IMG/VR virus record: IMGVR_UViG_3300042390_000108
Coordinates: 1-37,662 of that record
Length of the DNA: 37,662 nt
DNA from: a virus
Reading direction: 5' to 3' (one strand)
In this document: positions 21,872-29,426 of the stretch, one piece after another
Layout of the letters: the number at the start of each line of letters is the position of its first letter
Numbering within the stretch: the stretch's first letter is position 1
The notes under the pieces: model-generated
Databases searched by the model: none
Told to the model about the DNA's origin: nothing
Seen by the model: only the letters and a program-made list of their open reading frames with translations
Program-made: the position numbers and the translations under genes

Positions 21872-23284
21872 ATGCCCATTCCATTAAATCATGTAGGCGC
21901 AGGGGTTGTAACCCTTGCAGCGCCCACCAGCGGTAACGTGACACTGACGCTACCCGTTGCAGACGGTACAAACGGTCAGGCGCTGACAACAAACGGGTCG
22001 GGCCAATTGGCGTTCACCACTGTCGGTGGTGGTGGTGGTGGTTCATTAACCATTAGTAATAAAACTAGTGCTTATACCGTTGTTGCAGGTGATTTAAATA
22101 CAGTTATCAATTGCACTAGTAATACATTTACAGTTGCGCTAACAGCAGCGGCTACATTAGGTGCTGGATTTAATGTTACCGTTTGGAATACTTCTTTCAA
22201 TGCAGGTGACACAATTACAATTGATCCATCTGGTGCTGAAACTATTGATGGCGCAACAACTTTAATCCTTCGCCGTGGTGAAGGTATGCAGATAGTATGT
22301 AATGGCACAAATTGGGAAACTGGTAATAAAAAAGTGATGCGTGTTTATGCTGAAAATATAAGTATAAACGAAACAAGACCAATTGCATCTGGAGATAACT
22401 CAATTGCTATCGGCCGAGGTACTGTAGCTTCCGGAATTGCGGGTCACGCTATTGGAAGAAATGCAACAGCATCAGGAACGGTGTCTTTGGCAATGATGGG
22501 TGCTACTGCATCATCTACTAGGTCTGTAGCTATTGGTGAAAATTCAGGTGGCGCAGGCGCCCAAACAGTTACTGGCTCTGGGGCAATGTCGCTTGGTGGT
22601 TCATATGCTAGTGGTACAGATAGCTTTGCTGCTGCAATAACAAATAATACAAACACTTATGGCGCAACTGCATCTAATGCTGTTGCAATAGGATACCAAA
22701 CAAAAGCAAGTGGAATTTTTTCCCTTGCATTGGGCAGAACATCTATTGCAAGTGGTACTGATTCTCTAGCAATAGGTTTGGATGCTCTTGCTTCTGGCAT
22801 AAATAGCACTGCAATTGGCCATGGTGCAATAGCCCAACAGTATGGCAAATTTGCATTTGCTAGTGGTTATTTTTCTTTTCAAGATGCACAAAATGGAATG
22901 CTTGTTATTCGGGCATCAACTACAAATGCAACAGCAACTGCATTAAGCTCTAACGGATTGATTGCTAGTAATGCCAACCAAGTAATCCTTCCCAACAATA
23001 GCGCCTACGCTTTTTCAGGAATTATTGTTGCCCGCAGACAATCTTCTGGTGGCACTGAGTCAGCAGCATGGAAAGTTGAAGGCTTGATCCGCAGAGAAGC
23101 TAACGCAGCCAGCACAACACTTGTCTTTTCAATGGTGACAGCTATTAGCAATTTGCCTTTGTGGACATTAACACTGTCAGCAGACACTACTAACGGTGGT
23201 TTAAAAGTAGAAGCTACTGGCGCAGCAGCTACAAACATTCGTTGGGTCGCTACGATCCAGACTTCGGAAGTAACATACGCTTAA
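21872..23284 (+). CDS. tail fibre with YadA-head-like repeats (470 aa)
   Basis: It starts directly after the previous stop. Residues 1-60 (VTLAAPTSGNVTLTLPVADG, then a Gly-rich linker GGGGGG) form an N-terminal beta segment typical of phage fibre proteins. Residues of about 165-330 contain many repeats of the form SGxxSxAIG (IASGDNSIAIGRG; ASGIFSLALGRTS; ASGTDSLAIGLDA), the left-handed beta-roll seen in YadA and other trimeric adhesins. The C-terminus, from about 360 ([15 protein letters not shown] to RWVATIQTSEVTY), repeats the C-terminus of the 615-aa fibre. The middle of the gene is clearly AT-richer than the portal or polymerase genes, suggesting exchange from another source. Confidence 0.85.
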   Translation: MPIPLNHVGAGVVTLAAPTSGNVTLTLPVADGTNGQALTTNGSGQLAFTTVGGGGGGSLTISNKTSAYTVVAGDLNTVINCTSNTFTVALTAAATLGAGFNVTVWNTSFNAGDTITIDPSGAETIDGATTLILRRGEGMQIVCNGTNWETGNKKVMRVYAENISINETRPIASGDNSIAIGRGTVASGIAGHAIGRNATASGTVSLAMMGATASSTRSVAIGENSGGAGAQTVTGSGAMSLGGSYASGTDSFAAAITNNTNTYGATASNAVAIGYQTKASGIFSLALGRTSIASGTDSLAIGLDALASGINSTAIGHGAIAQQYGKFAFASGYFSFQDAQNGMLVIRASTTNATATALSSNGLIASNANQVILPNNSAYAFSGIIVARRQSSGGTESAAWKVEGLIRREANAASTTLVFSMVTAISNLPLWTLTLSADTTNGGLKVEATGAAATNIRWVATIQTSEVTYA

Positions 23285-23294
23285 GGAACACATC

Positions 23295-23594
23295 ATGGCA
23301 ATTCAACTTGACCTTTCCACCTCTCATTATGGCATTCCTTTTGCGGGGGCTTACTTTCGTGTAGTAACTGCGGCAGTCAGTCGCACCCGCGATGCAGACA
23401 ACCGCCACAGCGTCATGCTCGATATAGTGGGTTACGCTACAAAACCTCAAGACGATGACACCCGTGATGTGGAGTTTCGCCGTTACCACTGCCTATTAAG
23501 CGAAGTGGAAGCAATGACAGGTGAAGGCTTTCTTGCTAAGTGCTACGCATGGGTGATGGCGCAGGGTGACATGGTTGGATCACAAGCTGTTTAA
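23295..23594 (+). CDS. small fibre-associated protein, paralogue of the 87-aa protein (99 aa)
   Basis: TAAGGAAC lies before the ATG. Shared positions with the 87-aa protein include the MA start, TS-x2-G-x-PF-x2-AY-x-R, and a Cys followed by a Gly-Met/Gly-Phe region. It is the second half of a duplicated fibre-plus-partner unit. Its role is unknown. Confidence 0.7.
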   Translation: MAIQLDLSTSHYGIPFAGAYFRVVTAAVSRTRDADNRHSVMLDIVGYATKPQDDDTRDVEFRRYHCLLSEVEAMTGEGFLAKCYAWVMAQGDMVGSQAV

Positions 23595-23596
23595 GC

Positions 23597-24643
23597 ATGA
23601 AAATAGCTGTCTACGCCATCAGCAAAAACGAAGCGCATTTCGTCAAAAGATTCTGTGCTTCAGCCAAAGATGCTGACCTGATTGTCATTGCTGACACAGG
23701 GTCAACTGATGACACGATTCAGTTGGCAATGAATGCTGGCGCTAGAGTGTTTGAGATATGCGTAAAGCCTTGGCGGTTTGACAAAGCCAGAGATGCTGCC
23801 CTTGCTTTGCTTCCACCTGACATTGACATCTGCATCTCGCTAGACCTAGATGAAGTGTTAGAACCGGGATGGCGAAAAGAAGTCGAGCGTGTGTGGGCAA
23901 CCGACACAACCAGACTGCGCTACAAGTTTGATTGGAGCAACGGGGTCGTGTTTTACAGCGAGAAGATTCACCATCGCTACGGCTACCACTGGCATCACCC
24001 AATCCATGAGTACATCCGTGCTGACAACAGAATCCCCGAGGTTTACGCACACACAGATATGCTGCTTGTCAGTCACCATCCTGACGAAACAAAGTCACGC
24101 AGCCAATATCTGCCATTGCTTGAGTTGGCGGTCAAAGAAGACCCGTACTGTCACCGAAATGCTTTCTACTACGCCAGAGAATTGACGTTCTATTCTCAGT
24201 GGAGAGAAGCAATCCCTGCGCTTAAGAAGTACCTGACAATGCCACAAGCAAGCTGGAGCCATGAGCGATGCTATGCCATGAGGCTGTTGGGTAAGTCACA
24301 CGAAAGCCTAGGCGAAATTAAAGAGGCTGAAAAGTGGTATCAGGGCGCTTGCCTTGAGGAGCCGAACACCCGTGAGCCTTGGGTAGATTACGCAATGTTT
24401 TGCTACAACACCCATGATTGGGAGACTTGCTACTTTGCGGCGACCAGGGCGCTGAAGATCAAAGAAAAGCTGGAGGTCTACACAATGGACCCTGCTGCAT
24501 GGTCTGACAAGCCACACGACCTTTGCAGCATTGCTGCGTGGCATCTAGGCCATAAAGACAAGGCAAGACAAGAACTGGACGAGGCTTTACAATTCAAGCC
24601 CGAAGACCCCAGACTACTCGCCAATAAGGAATGGATGCAATGA
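23597..24643 (+). CDS. glycosyltransferase family 2-like protein with TPR-like C-terminus (348 aa)
   Basis: The N-terminal domain has the GT-A opening IAVYAISKNEAHFVKRFC, IADTGSTDDT (about 32-41), and the metal-binding acidic motif LDLDEVLEP (about 79-87). The C-terminal 150 residues look like tetratricopeptide helices (AMRLLGKSHESLGEIKEAEK; HLGHKDKARQELDEALQFKP). Such enzymes transfer a sugar from a nucleotide donor. In a phage fibre operon the target could be a virion fibre, the host surface or host LPS. It starts two bases after the previous stop and ends in an ATGA overlap, so it is expressed with the fibres. Confidence 0.88.
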   Translation: MKIAVYAISKNEAHFVKRFCASAKDADLIVIADTGSTDDTIQLAMNAGARVFEICVKPWRFDKARDAALALLPPDIDICISLDLDEVLEPGWRKEVERVWATDTTRLRYKFDWSNGVVFYSEKIHHRYGYHWHHPIHEYIRADNRIPEVYAHTDMLLVSHHPDETKSRSQYLPLLELAVKEDPYCHRNAFYYARELTFYSQWREAIPALKKYLTMPQASWSHERCYAMRLLGKSHESLGEIKEAEKWYQGACLEEPNTREPWVDYAMFCYNTHDWETCYFAATRALKIKEKLEVYTMDPAAWSDKPHDLCSIAAWHLGHKDKARQELDEALQFKPEDPRLLANKEWMQ

Positions 24644-25020
24644 TTCCACATACATTTATAAGCGTCACGCAGGGGGGCAAGGCCGCGATGGTGGTCTATA
24701 TACTACCCTCCATTGCGGGCCTTCAAGCCTGGATTGACTACATTCCCGTCAAAGGTGTGCAGATCGAAAGCGATGTTTTGTCGAACACCTACGCCAATGA
24801 CGGCTACCAATTGGTGACAAAATTGGAGTCAGTCTCGGGCCTTCAGGCATGGCTTAACTACATTCCGGTCTATGAGGACTTGGCTTTCAATAAGCCTTGG
24901 TCAACAGACAGCGGTGGCTTCATACCCGTCAACCGAGATGAAATAAGATACGACCTGGAAGACGAGGCTGGTTTTAACATGCTGTTGGAAGACGGCGATT
25001 TTCTTTTACAGGAGTTCTAA
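24640..25020 (+). CDS. virion-associated protein with internal duplication (126 aa)
   Basis: I chose ATG 24640 because it overlaps the glycosyltransferase stop as ATGA and follows AAGGA; an in-frame ATG nine bases upstream is less well placed. The block GLQAWIDYIPV recurs as GLQAWLNYIPV about 45 residues later, pointing to two copies of a small fold. The C-terminus is acidic (DEIRYDLEDEAGFNMLLEDG). It abuts the next fibre gene. Probably a fibre component or adaptor. Confidence 0.6.
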   Translation: MIPHTFISVTQGGKAAMVVYILPSIAGLQAWIDYIPVKGVQIESDVLSNTYANDGYQLVTKLESVSGLQAWLNYIPVYEDLAFNKPWSTDSGGFIPVNRDEIRYDLEDEAGFNMLLEDGDFLLQEF

Positions 25021-26151
25021 ATGTCAGACAAGAAAATAACCCAACTCACCGCCTTAACAGGCGCGAACGCGGTAGCGGGTGACCAGTTGGCAATTGTGGA
25101 TGTGTCAGACACCACGATGTCAGCGTCAGGCACGACAAAGAAGATCGCTCTGAGCGAGTTGCAAGCAGCGCCCCTCTCCGCTGGCACAGCCAACGGCGTG
25201 GCCTTCCTAAATGCCTCCAAAGTCCTGACCACTGGGTCTGCGCTGGTGTTTGATGGGACAACACTCGCGCTTAAAAACACCGCCAATCTGGCTGATAACT
25301 ACAACACCGTTGCATTTTCTTCGGACTTTACACCGTCTTTGGCTGTTGATTCAAACATTAGTGGCCAGATTAATTTTTACAATAAATCAAATAACGGCAC
25401 GCAGCAGCTTGGGGTAAGCATTCAGGCAGGCGCAACTACAACTAGTACTTCGCCAACAGCCCTTATTGGATTTCTAGGACTTTACGCTCATTTCAGTGCG
25501 GCTGGAGTAATTCAAGATACAAGCTATCTTGAGTTGTATGCAAACACCACATCTACACTGCAAGGTAATGCAGGCCTTGAACTTAGATCTGGCAGCACTG
25601 CCAGTTCCGGAAAGTCTTTGTTCTTTTACACTGATGACGGCAACACAGAGGCGTACAGAATCTTATCTACTGGAACCAGTATTTGGAAAGTTGGCGGCTC
25701 CGAACAAATGCGCCTTACCAGCACAGGTCTGGGGATTGGGACGAGTTCGCCTTCTGCAAAACTTGCGGTATCTAACGCAGGTGCAGCAGGTTTGGAAATT
25801 AGTCCTACTAGTGGTTACCTTGGGGGTGCGTATCTTCAAGGTTACAACCGAAGCACATCCGCTTTTATTCCTGTTGAAGTTATTGCCTCAAGTTTTGCCG
25901 TGGTGCTTGCCTCTACCCAAGCTTTGACCCTCGACTCCTCCGGCAACCTGGGTATTGGGACGAGTTCGCCTTCAGCCTCAGCCATCCTAGACGCTCAAAG
26001 CACCACCAAGGGCGTGAGGATGCCCAACATGACCACGACACAGAAGAACGCTATTGCCTCTCCTGCTGCTGGTCTGATGGTGTTTGACACAACACTTGCA
26101 AAGCTCTGTGTTTACACTGGCGCTGCTTGGCAGACCATCACCTCAGTCTAA
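25021..26151 (+). CDS. tail fibre protein (376 aa)
   Basis: The N-terminus (MSDKKITQLTALTGANAVAG; DQLAIVDVSD) is a common attachment segment of phage fibres. The motif GIGTSSPSA occurs twice (about residues 240 and 313), with the same 20 bases ATTGGGACGAGTTCGCCTTC underneath, and is typical of fibre shafts close to an intramolecular-chaperone-like end. The C-terminal block (KGVRMPNMTTTQKNAIASPA; GLMVFDTTLAKLCVYTGAAW) is also a widespread fibre ending. The middle (25300-25700) is AT-richer than the ends. It is a third receptor-binding candidate. Confidence 0.85.
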   Translation: MSDKKITQLTALTGANAVAGDQLAIVDVSDTTMSASGTTKKIALSELQAAPLSAGTANGVAFLNASKVLTTGSALVFDGTTLALKNTANLADNYNTVAFSSDFTPSLAVDSNISGQINFYNKSNNGTQQLGVSIQAGATTTSTSPTALIGFLGLYAHFSAAGVIQDTSYLELYANTTSTLQGNAGLELRSGSTASSGKSLFFYTDDGNTEAYRILSTGTSIWKVGGSEQMRLTSTGLGIGTSSPSAKLAVSNAGAAGLEISPTSGYLGGAYLQGYNRSTSAFIPVEVIASSFAVVLASTQALTLDSSGNLGIGTSSPSASAILDAQSTTKGVRMPNMTTTQKNAIASPAAGLMVFDTTLAKLCVYTGAAWQTITSV

Positions 26152-26164
26152 CTAAGGACTCATC

Positions 26165-26470
26165 ATGACCATCGCATACAACTGGACGATCTCAACCACA
26201 AACTACGATGTGGCAACAGGCTTCATAACAACCGGGCATTGGCAATGCAATGCCACTGACGGCGACTACACAGCCTCCATCTATTCAACCTGCTCATGGG
26301 CTGATGGCAGTCCTACGATCCCGTATGCTGACGTTACAGAAACGGAAGTTTTGCAATGGGTCTGGGACAGCGGTGTGTCAAAAGATGCTACCGAAGCTGC
26401 TCTGGCTCAGAACATTGAGTTGCAGAAGAACCCTGTGACTGCCACTGGAACTCCGTGGGGTCAAGCATGA
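26165..26470 (+). CDS. conserved phage tail-region protein, DUF7936-like (101 aa)
   Basis: AAGGAC precedes the ATG. The pattern TIAYNWTISTTNYDV, HWQCNATDGDYTASIYST and WVWDSGVSKDATEAALAQNI is that of a small protein often found next to phage fibres and lysis genes. The family name is from memory. Function unknown; a beta-rich virion component is likely. Confidence 0.7.
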   Translation: MTIAYNWTISTTNYDVATGFITTGHWQCNATDGDYTASIYSTCSWADGSPTIPYADVTETEVLQWVWDSGVSKDATEAALAQNIELQKNPVTATGTPWGQA

Positions 26471-26601
26471 ACTTGAACCTTGAACCAAACGAAGTGCAAT
26501 TCATTTTGCAGGTCTTGGGTGAGATGCCAGCGAAATCTGGCGTGTGGCCTTTGATCGTCAAGATTCAAGAGCAAGCCAAGCCCCCTGAACCTGCGGAGTA
26601 A
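26467..26601 (+). CDS. small protein of unknown function (44 aa)
   Basis: The frame starts in an ATGA overlap with the previous stop. It encodes MNLNLEPNEVQFILQVLGEM and ends in a proline-rich tail, and looks like one amphipathic helix. I recall similar short proteins in tail-to-lysis junctions of other phages. Confidence 0.6.
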   Translation: MNLNLEPNEVQFILQVLGEMPAKSGVWPLIVKIQEQAKPPEPAE

Positions 26602-26603
26602 GC

Positions 26604-26831
26604 ATGATCCCCGACATCTCCCACCGTGAAATCTACGACCGCTTGCTTGCTGTCGAAACCAAAGTAGACCGCATCGAACAAAATACGGAAGGCGTGGTCA
26701 AGGCGTTTGAGGCTGCTCAAGGCGCGTTCACGGTACTGGAGTGGTTTGGTAAACTTGCCAAGCCTATTTTGTGGATCGGTGGTCTTGTAGCCGCTGCTGG
26801 CATCATCTGGCAAAACGTGAAACTCAAATGA
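26604..26831 (+). CDS. single-pass membrane protein, holin-like candidate (75 aa)
   Basis: Its N-terminal helix (IYDRLLAVETKVDRIEQNTE) looks coiled-coil, and residues of about 53-70 (KPILWIGGLVAAAGIIWQNV) form one membrane segment with a short basic tail. It begins a run of membrane proteins before the lysozyme. A small single-pass holin or a holin regulator is possible. Confidence 0.65.
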   Translation: MIPDISHREIYDRLLAVETKVDRIEQNTEGVVKAFEAAQGAFTVLEWFGKLAKPILWIGGLVAAAGIIWQNVKLK

Positions 26832-26920
26832 AAGATTGGGCCGTTAGCTTCATCGCTGCGGCCCTTCTTTGTGGGCTGGTGGTCTGGTGCGCCAAAGTGT
26901 TTGTTGAGGTGCTGCGATGA
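26828..26920 (+). CDS. 30-aa membrane micro-protein
   Basis: ATGA overlaps join it to the genes before (26828) and after (26917). MKDWAVSFIAAALLCGLVVW and then CAKVFVEVLR make a single hydrophobic helix with two cysteines. The size and the chain of overlaps suggest a small lysis accessory peptide. Confidence 0.6.
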   Translation: MKDWAVSFIAAALLCGLVVWCAKVFVEVLR

Positions 26921-27363
26921 TTGCCGAACTTGCTGCTGCTAACGCTGCTTTTGCAGTCATCAAAGGCGCTCTAGCCAACGGCAAAGAACTGTCTGCGCTC
27001 GGGTCACGGGTGTTCGATTACTTCGACAACAAGGCAGTGATTCAAGAAAGAGCCACCAAGAAGGGCGGCGGCAGCGACATGGAAGAATTCATGGCGTTGG
27101 AGCAACTGAACGCGCAAGAAGTGGAACTGCGTGAACGGATGGTCTACGAAGGCAGACCCGGCATGTGGGGGGACTGGCAGAAGTTCCAAGCCGCTGCTGC
27201 CCGTAGGCGCAGGGAGGCCAAGGAAGAAGCCGCTAGAGAAGCAAAGAGGCGGCAGCGGCAGCTTGAAGACATGGTGGAATACATCGCCATCGGTGTGGGG
27301 GTCGTTATCCTGACTGCCCTGCTGGTGGGCGGCATCGTTCTTTACATGAAGCATCTGAGATGA
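26917..27363 (+). CDS. coiled-coil membrane-anchored protein (148 aa)
   Basis: The N-terminal 45 residues are Ala-rich and helical. The middle is strongly charged (RRRREAKEEAAREAKRRQRQ, about 92-115) and probably coiled coil. One membrane segment lies at about 121-143 (YIAIGVGVVILTALLVGGIV), giving a tail-anchored layout. It overlaps both neighbours by four bases. It belongs to the lysis cassette by position. Its exact role is unknown. Confidence 0.65.
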   Translation: MIAELAAANAAFAVIKGALANGKELSALGSRVFDYFDNKAVIQERATKKGGGSDMEEFMALEQLNAQEVELRERMVYEGRPGMWGDWQKFQAAAARRRREAKEEAAREAKRRQRQLEDMVEYIAIGVGVVILTALLVGGIVLYMKHLR

Positions 27364-27968
27364 GTGAAAAGCCTGAGTCCATCATTGACAAGGTGCTGAC
27401 CTATGTGGACAGCCCGTTCAAGCTGTTTGCCATCCTCATCATGGGCGTGGTGGCCTTTGCTGGGTACTTCCTTTGGCAGAACCAATCCTTCATGATGGAC
27501 GCCTACAAGGAATCGAAAAAGCTGCCGGAGATCAACGCTGCAAGGGCCGATGATGCCAGTTCCATGCTGCTCAAAAAGACAGGGGCCACGGTCGTTGCGG
27601 TGTTCAAGGTCAACCCGCTGTTCAACAGCCGGGTGCTGTACAAAGCGTACACAAAAGACGGGCGCGACAAGACGATTGAAGACATTGATGTGGGGCTGTT
27701 TAGCCAGAACTCTGCCAACAACGCTGATGTGGTCAAGCTGATGACCAACGAGATACCGTGCGGCGACTACCGCTACGCACAGTCTGAAGTGGGCCTGTGG
27801 TACTTGGAGAAGGGCGTGACGTTTACTTGCCGGGTCAGCGTACCACCAGACAGCCACCGCTTTGTTGGACAGGTCACGGTCGGGTGGGCAGAGCCACCAA
27901 CAGACATTCAACAGGTAAAATTCATGCTGGAGATTGCCAGCGCCATGCTAACCAAAAGGGGTAATTGA
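27360..27968 (+). CDS. N-terminally anchored membrane protein, possible lysis accessory or spanin-like (202 aa)
   Basis: One membrane segment lies at about residues 21-41 (LFAILIMGVVAFAGYFLW), followed by a soluble domain of about 160 residues with two cysteines (NEIPCGDYRYAQ; TFTCRVSVPP) that could form a disulphide outside the cytoplasm. The lysozyme gene follows with a TGATG overlap. It is longer than usual inner-membrane spanins and I see no lipoprotein partner, so the spanin idea is weak. Confidence 0.55.
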   Translation: MSEKPESIIDKVLTYVDSPFKLFAILIMGVVAFAGYFLWQNQSFMMDAYKESKKLPEINAARADDASSMLLKKTGATVVAVFKVNPLFNSRVLYKAYTKDGRDKTIEDIDVGLFSQNSANNADVVKLMTNEIPCGDYRYAQSEVGLWYLEKGVTFTCRVSVPPDSHRFVGQVTVGWAEPPTDIQQVKFMLEIASAMLTKRGN

Positions 27969-28480
27969 TGGCACAGTTTGAACCCGCCTTTGAGCTGATG
28001 ATGCAAGACGAGGGCGGCTACGTCCTCCACGACGTTCCCGGCGACACTGGGGGCATGACCTACGCTGGCATTGCCCGGAACAAGAACCCGCAGTGGCCCG
28101 GATGGGTGCTGGTGGACAAGAATGAACTTGGAGCCGCTACCCCTATGGTGCGTGATTTCTACCGCGCCGAGTTCTGGGACAAGATGCGCGGCAACGAGAT
28201 CAACAACCAAGATGTGGCCAACACCATCTTCAACTTTGGCGTGAACGCTGGCATGGGTATGGCCGTCAAGCTGGCGCAGCTTGTGGTGGGAGCCACACCT
28301 GACGGCGGTATTGGCGCCAAGACCGTGGAGAAGCTGAACCAGATACCTGATGGCCAGCGGTTCAAAGAGCAGTATGCTTTGGCCAAGATTGCCCGGTACG
28401 TTGAGATTTGCAACAAGAACCCCGTGCAGGTCAAGTTCCTCAAGGGCTGGCTGAACCGCACACTGAAAGGTCTGAAATGA
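27968..28480 (+). CDS. endolysin: GH108-type N-acetylmuramidase (170 aa)
   Basis: Residues FELMMQDEGGYV (8-19) with Glu15, followed by GDTGGMTYAGIAR (about 25-37), fit the glycosyl hydrolase 108 / secretion-activator family. The Glu-Gly-Gly-Tyr glutamate is catalytic in these enzymes. The later FNFGVNAGMGMAVKLAQ and the putative C-terminal peptidoglycan-binding part (VGATPDGGIGAKTVEKLN) are also typical. It cuts the sugar backbone of peptidoglycan. No signal peptide is seen, so export should depend on a holin, and the 3-TM-type holin gene follows at once (ATGA). Confidence 0.92.
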   Translation: MAQFEPAFELMMQDEGGYVLHDVPGDTGGMTYAGIARNKNPQWPGWVLVDKNELGAATPMVRDFYRAEFWDKMRGNEINNQDVANTIFNFGVNAGMGMAVKLAQLVVGATPDGGIGAKTVEKLNQIPDGQRFKEQYALAKIARYVEICNKNPVQVKFLKGWLNRTLKGLK

Positions 28481-28914
28481 GCTTACTCGGCGTTGGATCA
28501 ATTATTGAGGCGGTTGGTAAAGTTGCCGGAGACCTCATCACCACCGACAAAGAACGGCTGGAGATGGAGGTCGAGCAGCGCAAGCTGGACCTTGAGGAAA
28601 AGCGCATTGACCAAGCCACTGACCTTGCCCAGATTGAGGTCAACAAGATTGAGGCTGCAAGCTCCAGCGTCTTTGTTTCTGGCTGGCGTCCTGCGATTGG
28701 CTGGATTGGCGTTGCGGCTATGGGCTACCAGTTTCTGGCCTATCCATTGTTTCAGTGGGGCTGGAAGTGGGCGCAGGCAGGGGGCTGGATTCCCACGGGT
28801 CTGGAGCCGCCACCTGTGCTGGACGCCGACCAGCTATGGGTTATCTTGTCGGGTATCCTTGGCATCGCCGGAATGCGGTCGTTTGAGAAGACCAAAGGCG
28901 TTGCCACCAAATAA
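28477..28914 (+). CDS. holin, 3-TM type (145 aa)
   Basis: ATG 28477 overlaps the lysozyme stop as ATGA; an upstream in-frame start inside the lysozyme gene was rejected. An amphipathic, charged helix (EMEVEQRKLDLEEKRIDQAT) precedes the hallmark GWRPAIGWIGVAAMGYQF (about 68-85) and a further hydrophobic stretch (LWVILSGILGIAGM). The W-R-P-x2-GW signature is that of the phage 3-TM holin family. It would open the inner membrane to the endolysin. Confidence 0.88.
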   Translation: MSLLGVGSIIEAVGKVAGDLITTDKERLEMEVEQRKLDLEEKRIDQATDLAQIEVNKIEAASSSVFVSGWRPAIGWIGVAAMGYQFLAYPLFQWGWKWAQAGGWIPTGLEPPPVLDADQLWVILSGILGIAGMRSFEKTKGVATK

Positions 28915-28923
28915 AGGTTACAC

Positions 28924-29163
28924 ATGAGCCCTGAACTGCAAAAGTACTACGAAGCCAGATTTGACCTGTTCTCCCAGGATGGCTGGCTTGACCTGATGGA
29001 AGACGTAGAGACAATGTTAGACGCGATGAACAACGTCTCTACCATTGCGGATGAAAAAAGTCTACAATTTCGCAAAGGCGAGATTTCTATCCTGACTTGG
29101 CTGAAAACCCTGAAAGGGGTCAGCGAACGAGCATACGAGGATTTGAATGAAAAGAATGTTTGA
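28924..29163 (+). CDS. small helical protein of unknown function (79 aa)
   Basis: AAAGGTT precedes the ATG. The protein is acidic and helical (LFSQDGWLDLMEDVETMLDA), with ends overlapping the next gene by 17 bases. Its position between lysis and head genes gives no function. I recall similar proteins in podoviruses of this type. Confidence 0.6.
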   Translation: MSPELQKYYEARFDLFSQDGWLDLMEDVETMLDAMNNVSTIADEKSLQFRKGEISILTWLKTLKGVSERAYEDLNEKNV

Positions 29164-29374
29164 ATTTGCCTGCGATTGCGGGCAGCGCACTGAGGCACTG
29201 GTGGATTATGAGACCACCAGCGTGCAGTGTGGGTGTGGGGGGCTTGCCCACCGCATCATAAGCGCACCGAAGTTCAACCTTGAAGGTTGGTCTGGTCACT
29301 TTCCCTCCGCTTACGGGCGGTTTGAGAGCAGACACACCGAGAAGTTGAGCGCCGAGCGCAAAGCCAACTCATAA
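29147..29374 (+). CDS. FmdB-like zinc-ribbon protein (75 aa)
   Basis: The start MKRMFEFACDCGQRTEALVD and the second pair VQCGCGG form two C-x-C knuckles, like the short zinc ribbons annotated as FmdB-type regulators. The C-terminal half (KFNLEGWSGHFPSAYGRFES) contains the GWSGHFPSAYGRF-type segment common in phage members. It stands just upstream of the scaffold gene. It could regulate late transcription or be a minor head factor. Not resolved. Confidence 0.7.
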   Translation: MKRMFEFACDCGQRTEALVDYETTSVQCGCGGLAHRIISAPKFNLEGWSGHFPSAYGRFESRHTEKLSAERKANS

Positions 29375-29426
29375 GCGCCCAGCGCCGAGTTGATTATCCT
29401 ACAACCATTTTGGCAGGAACATAAAT

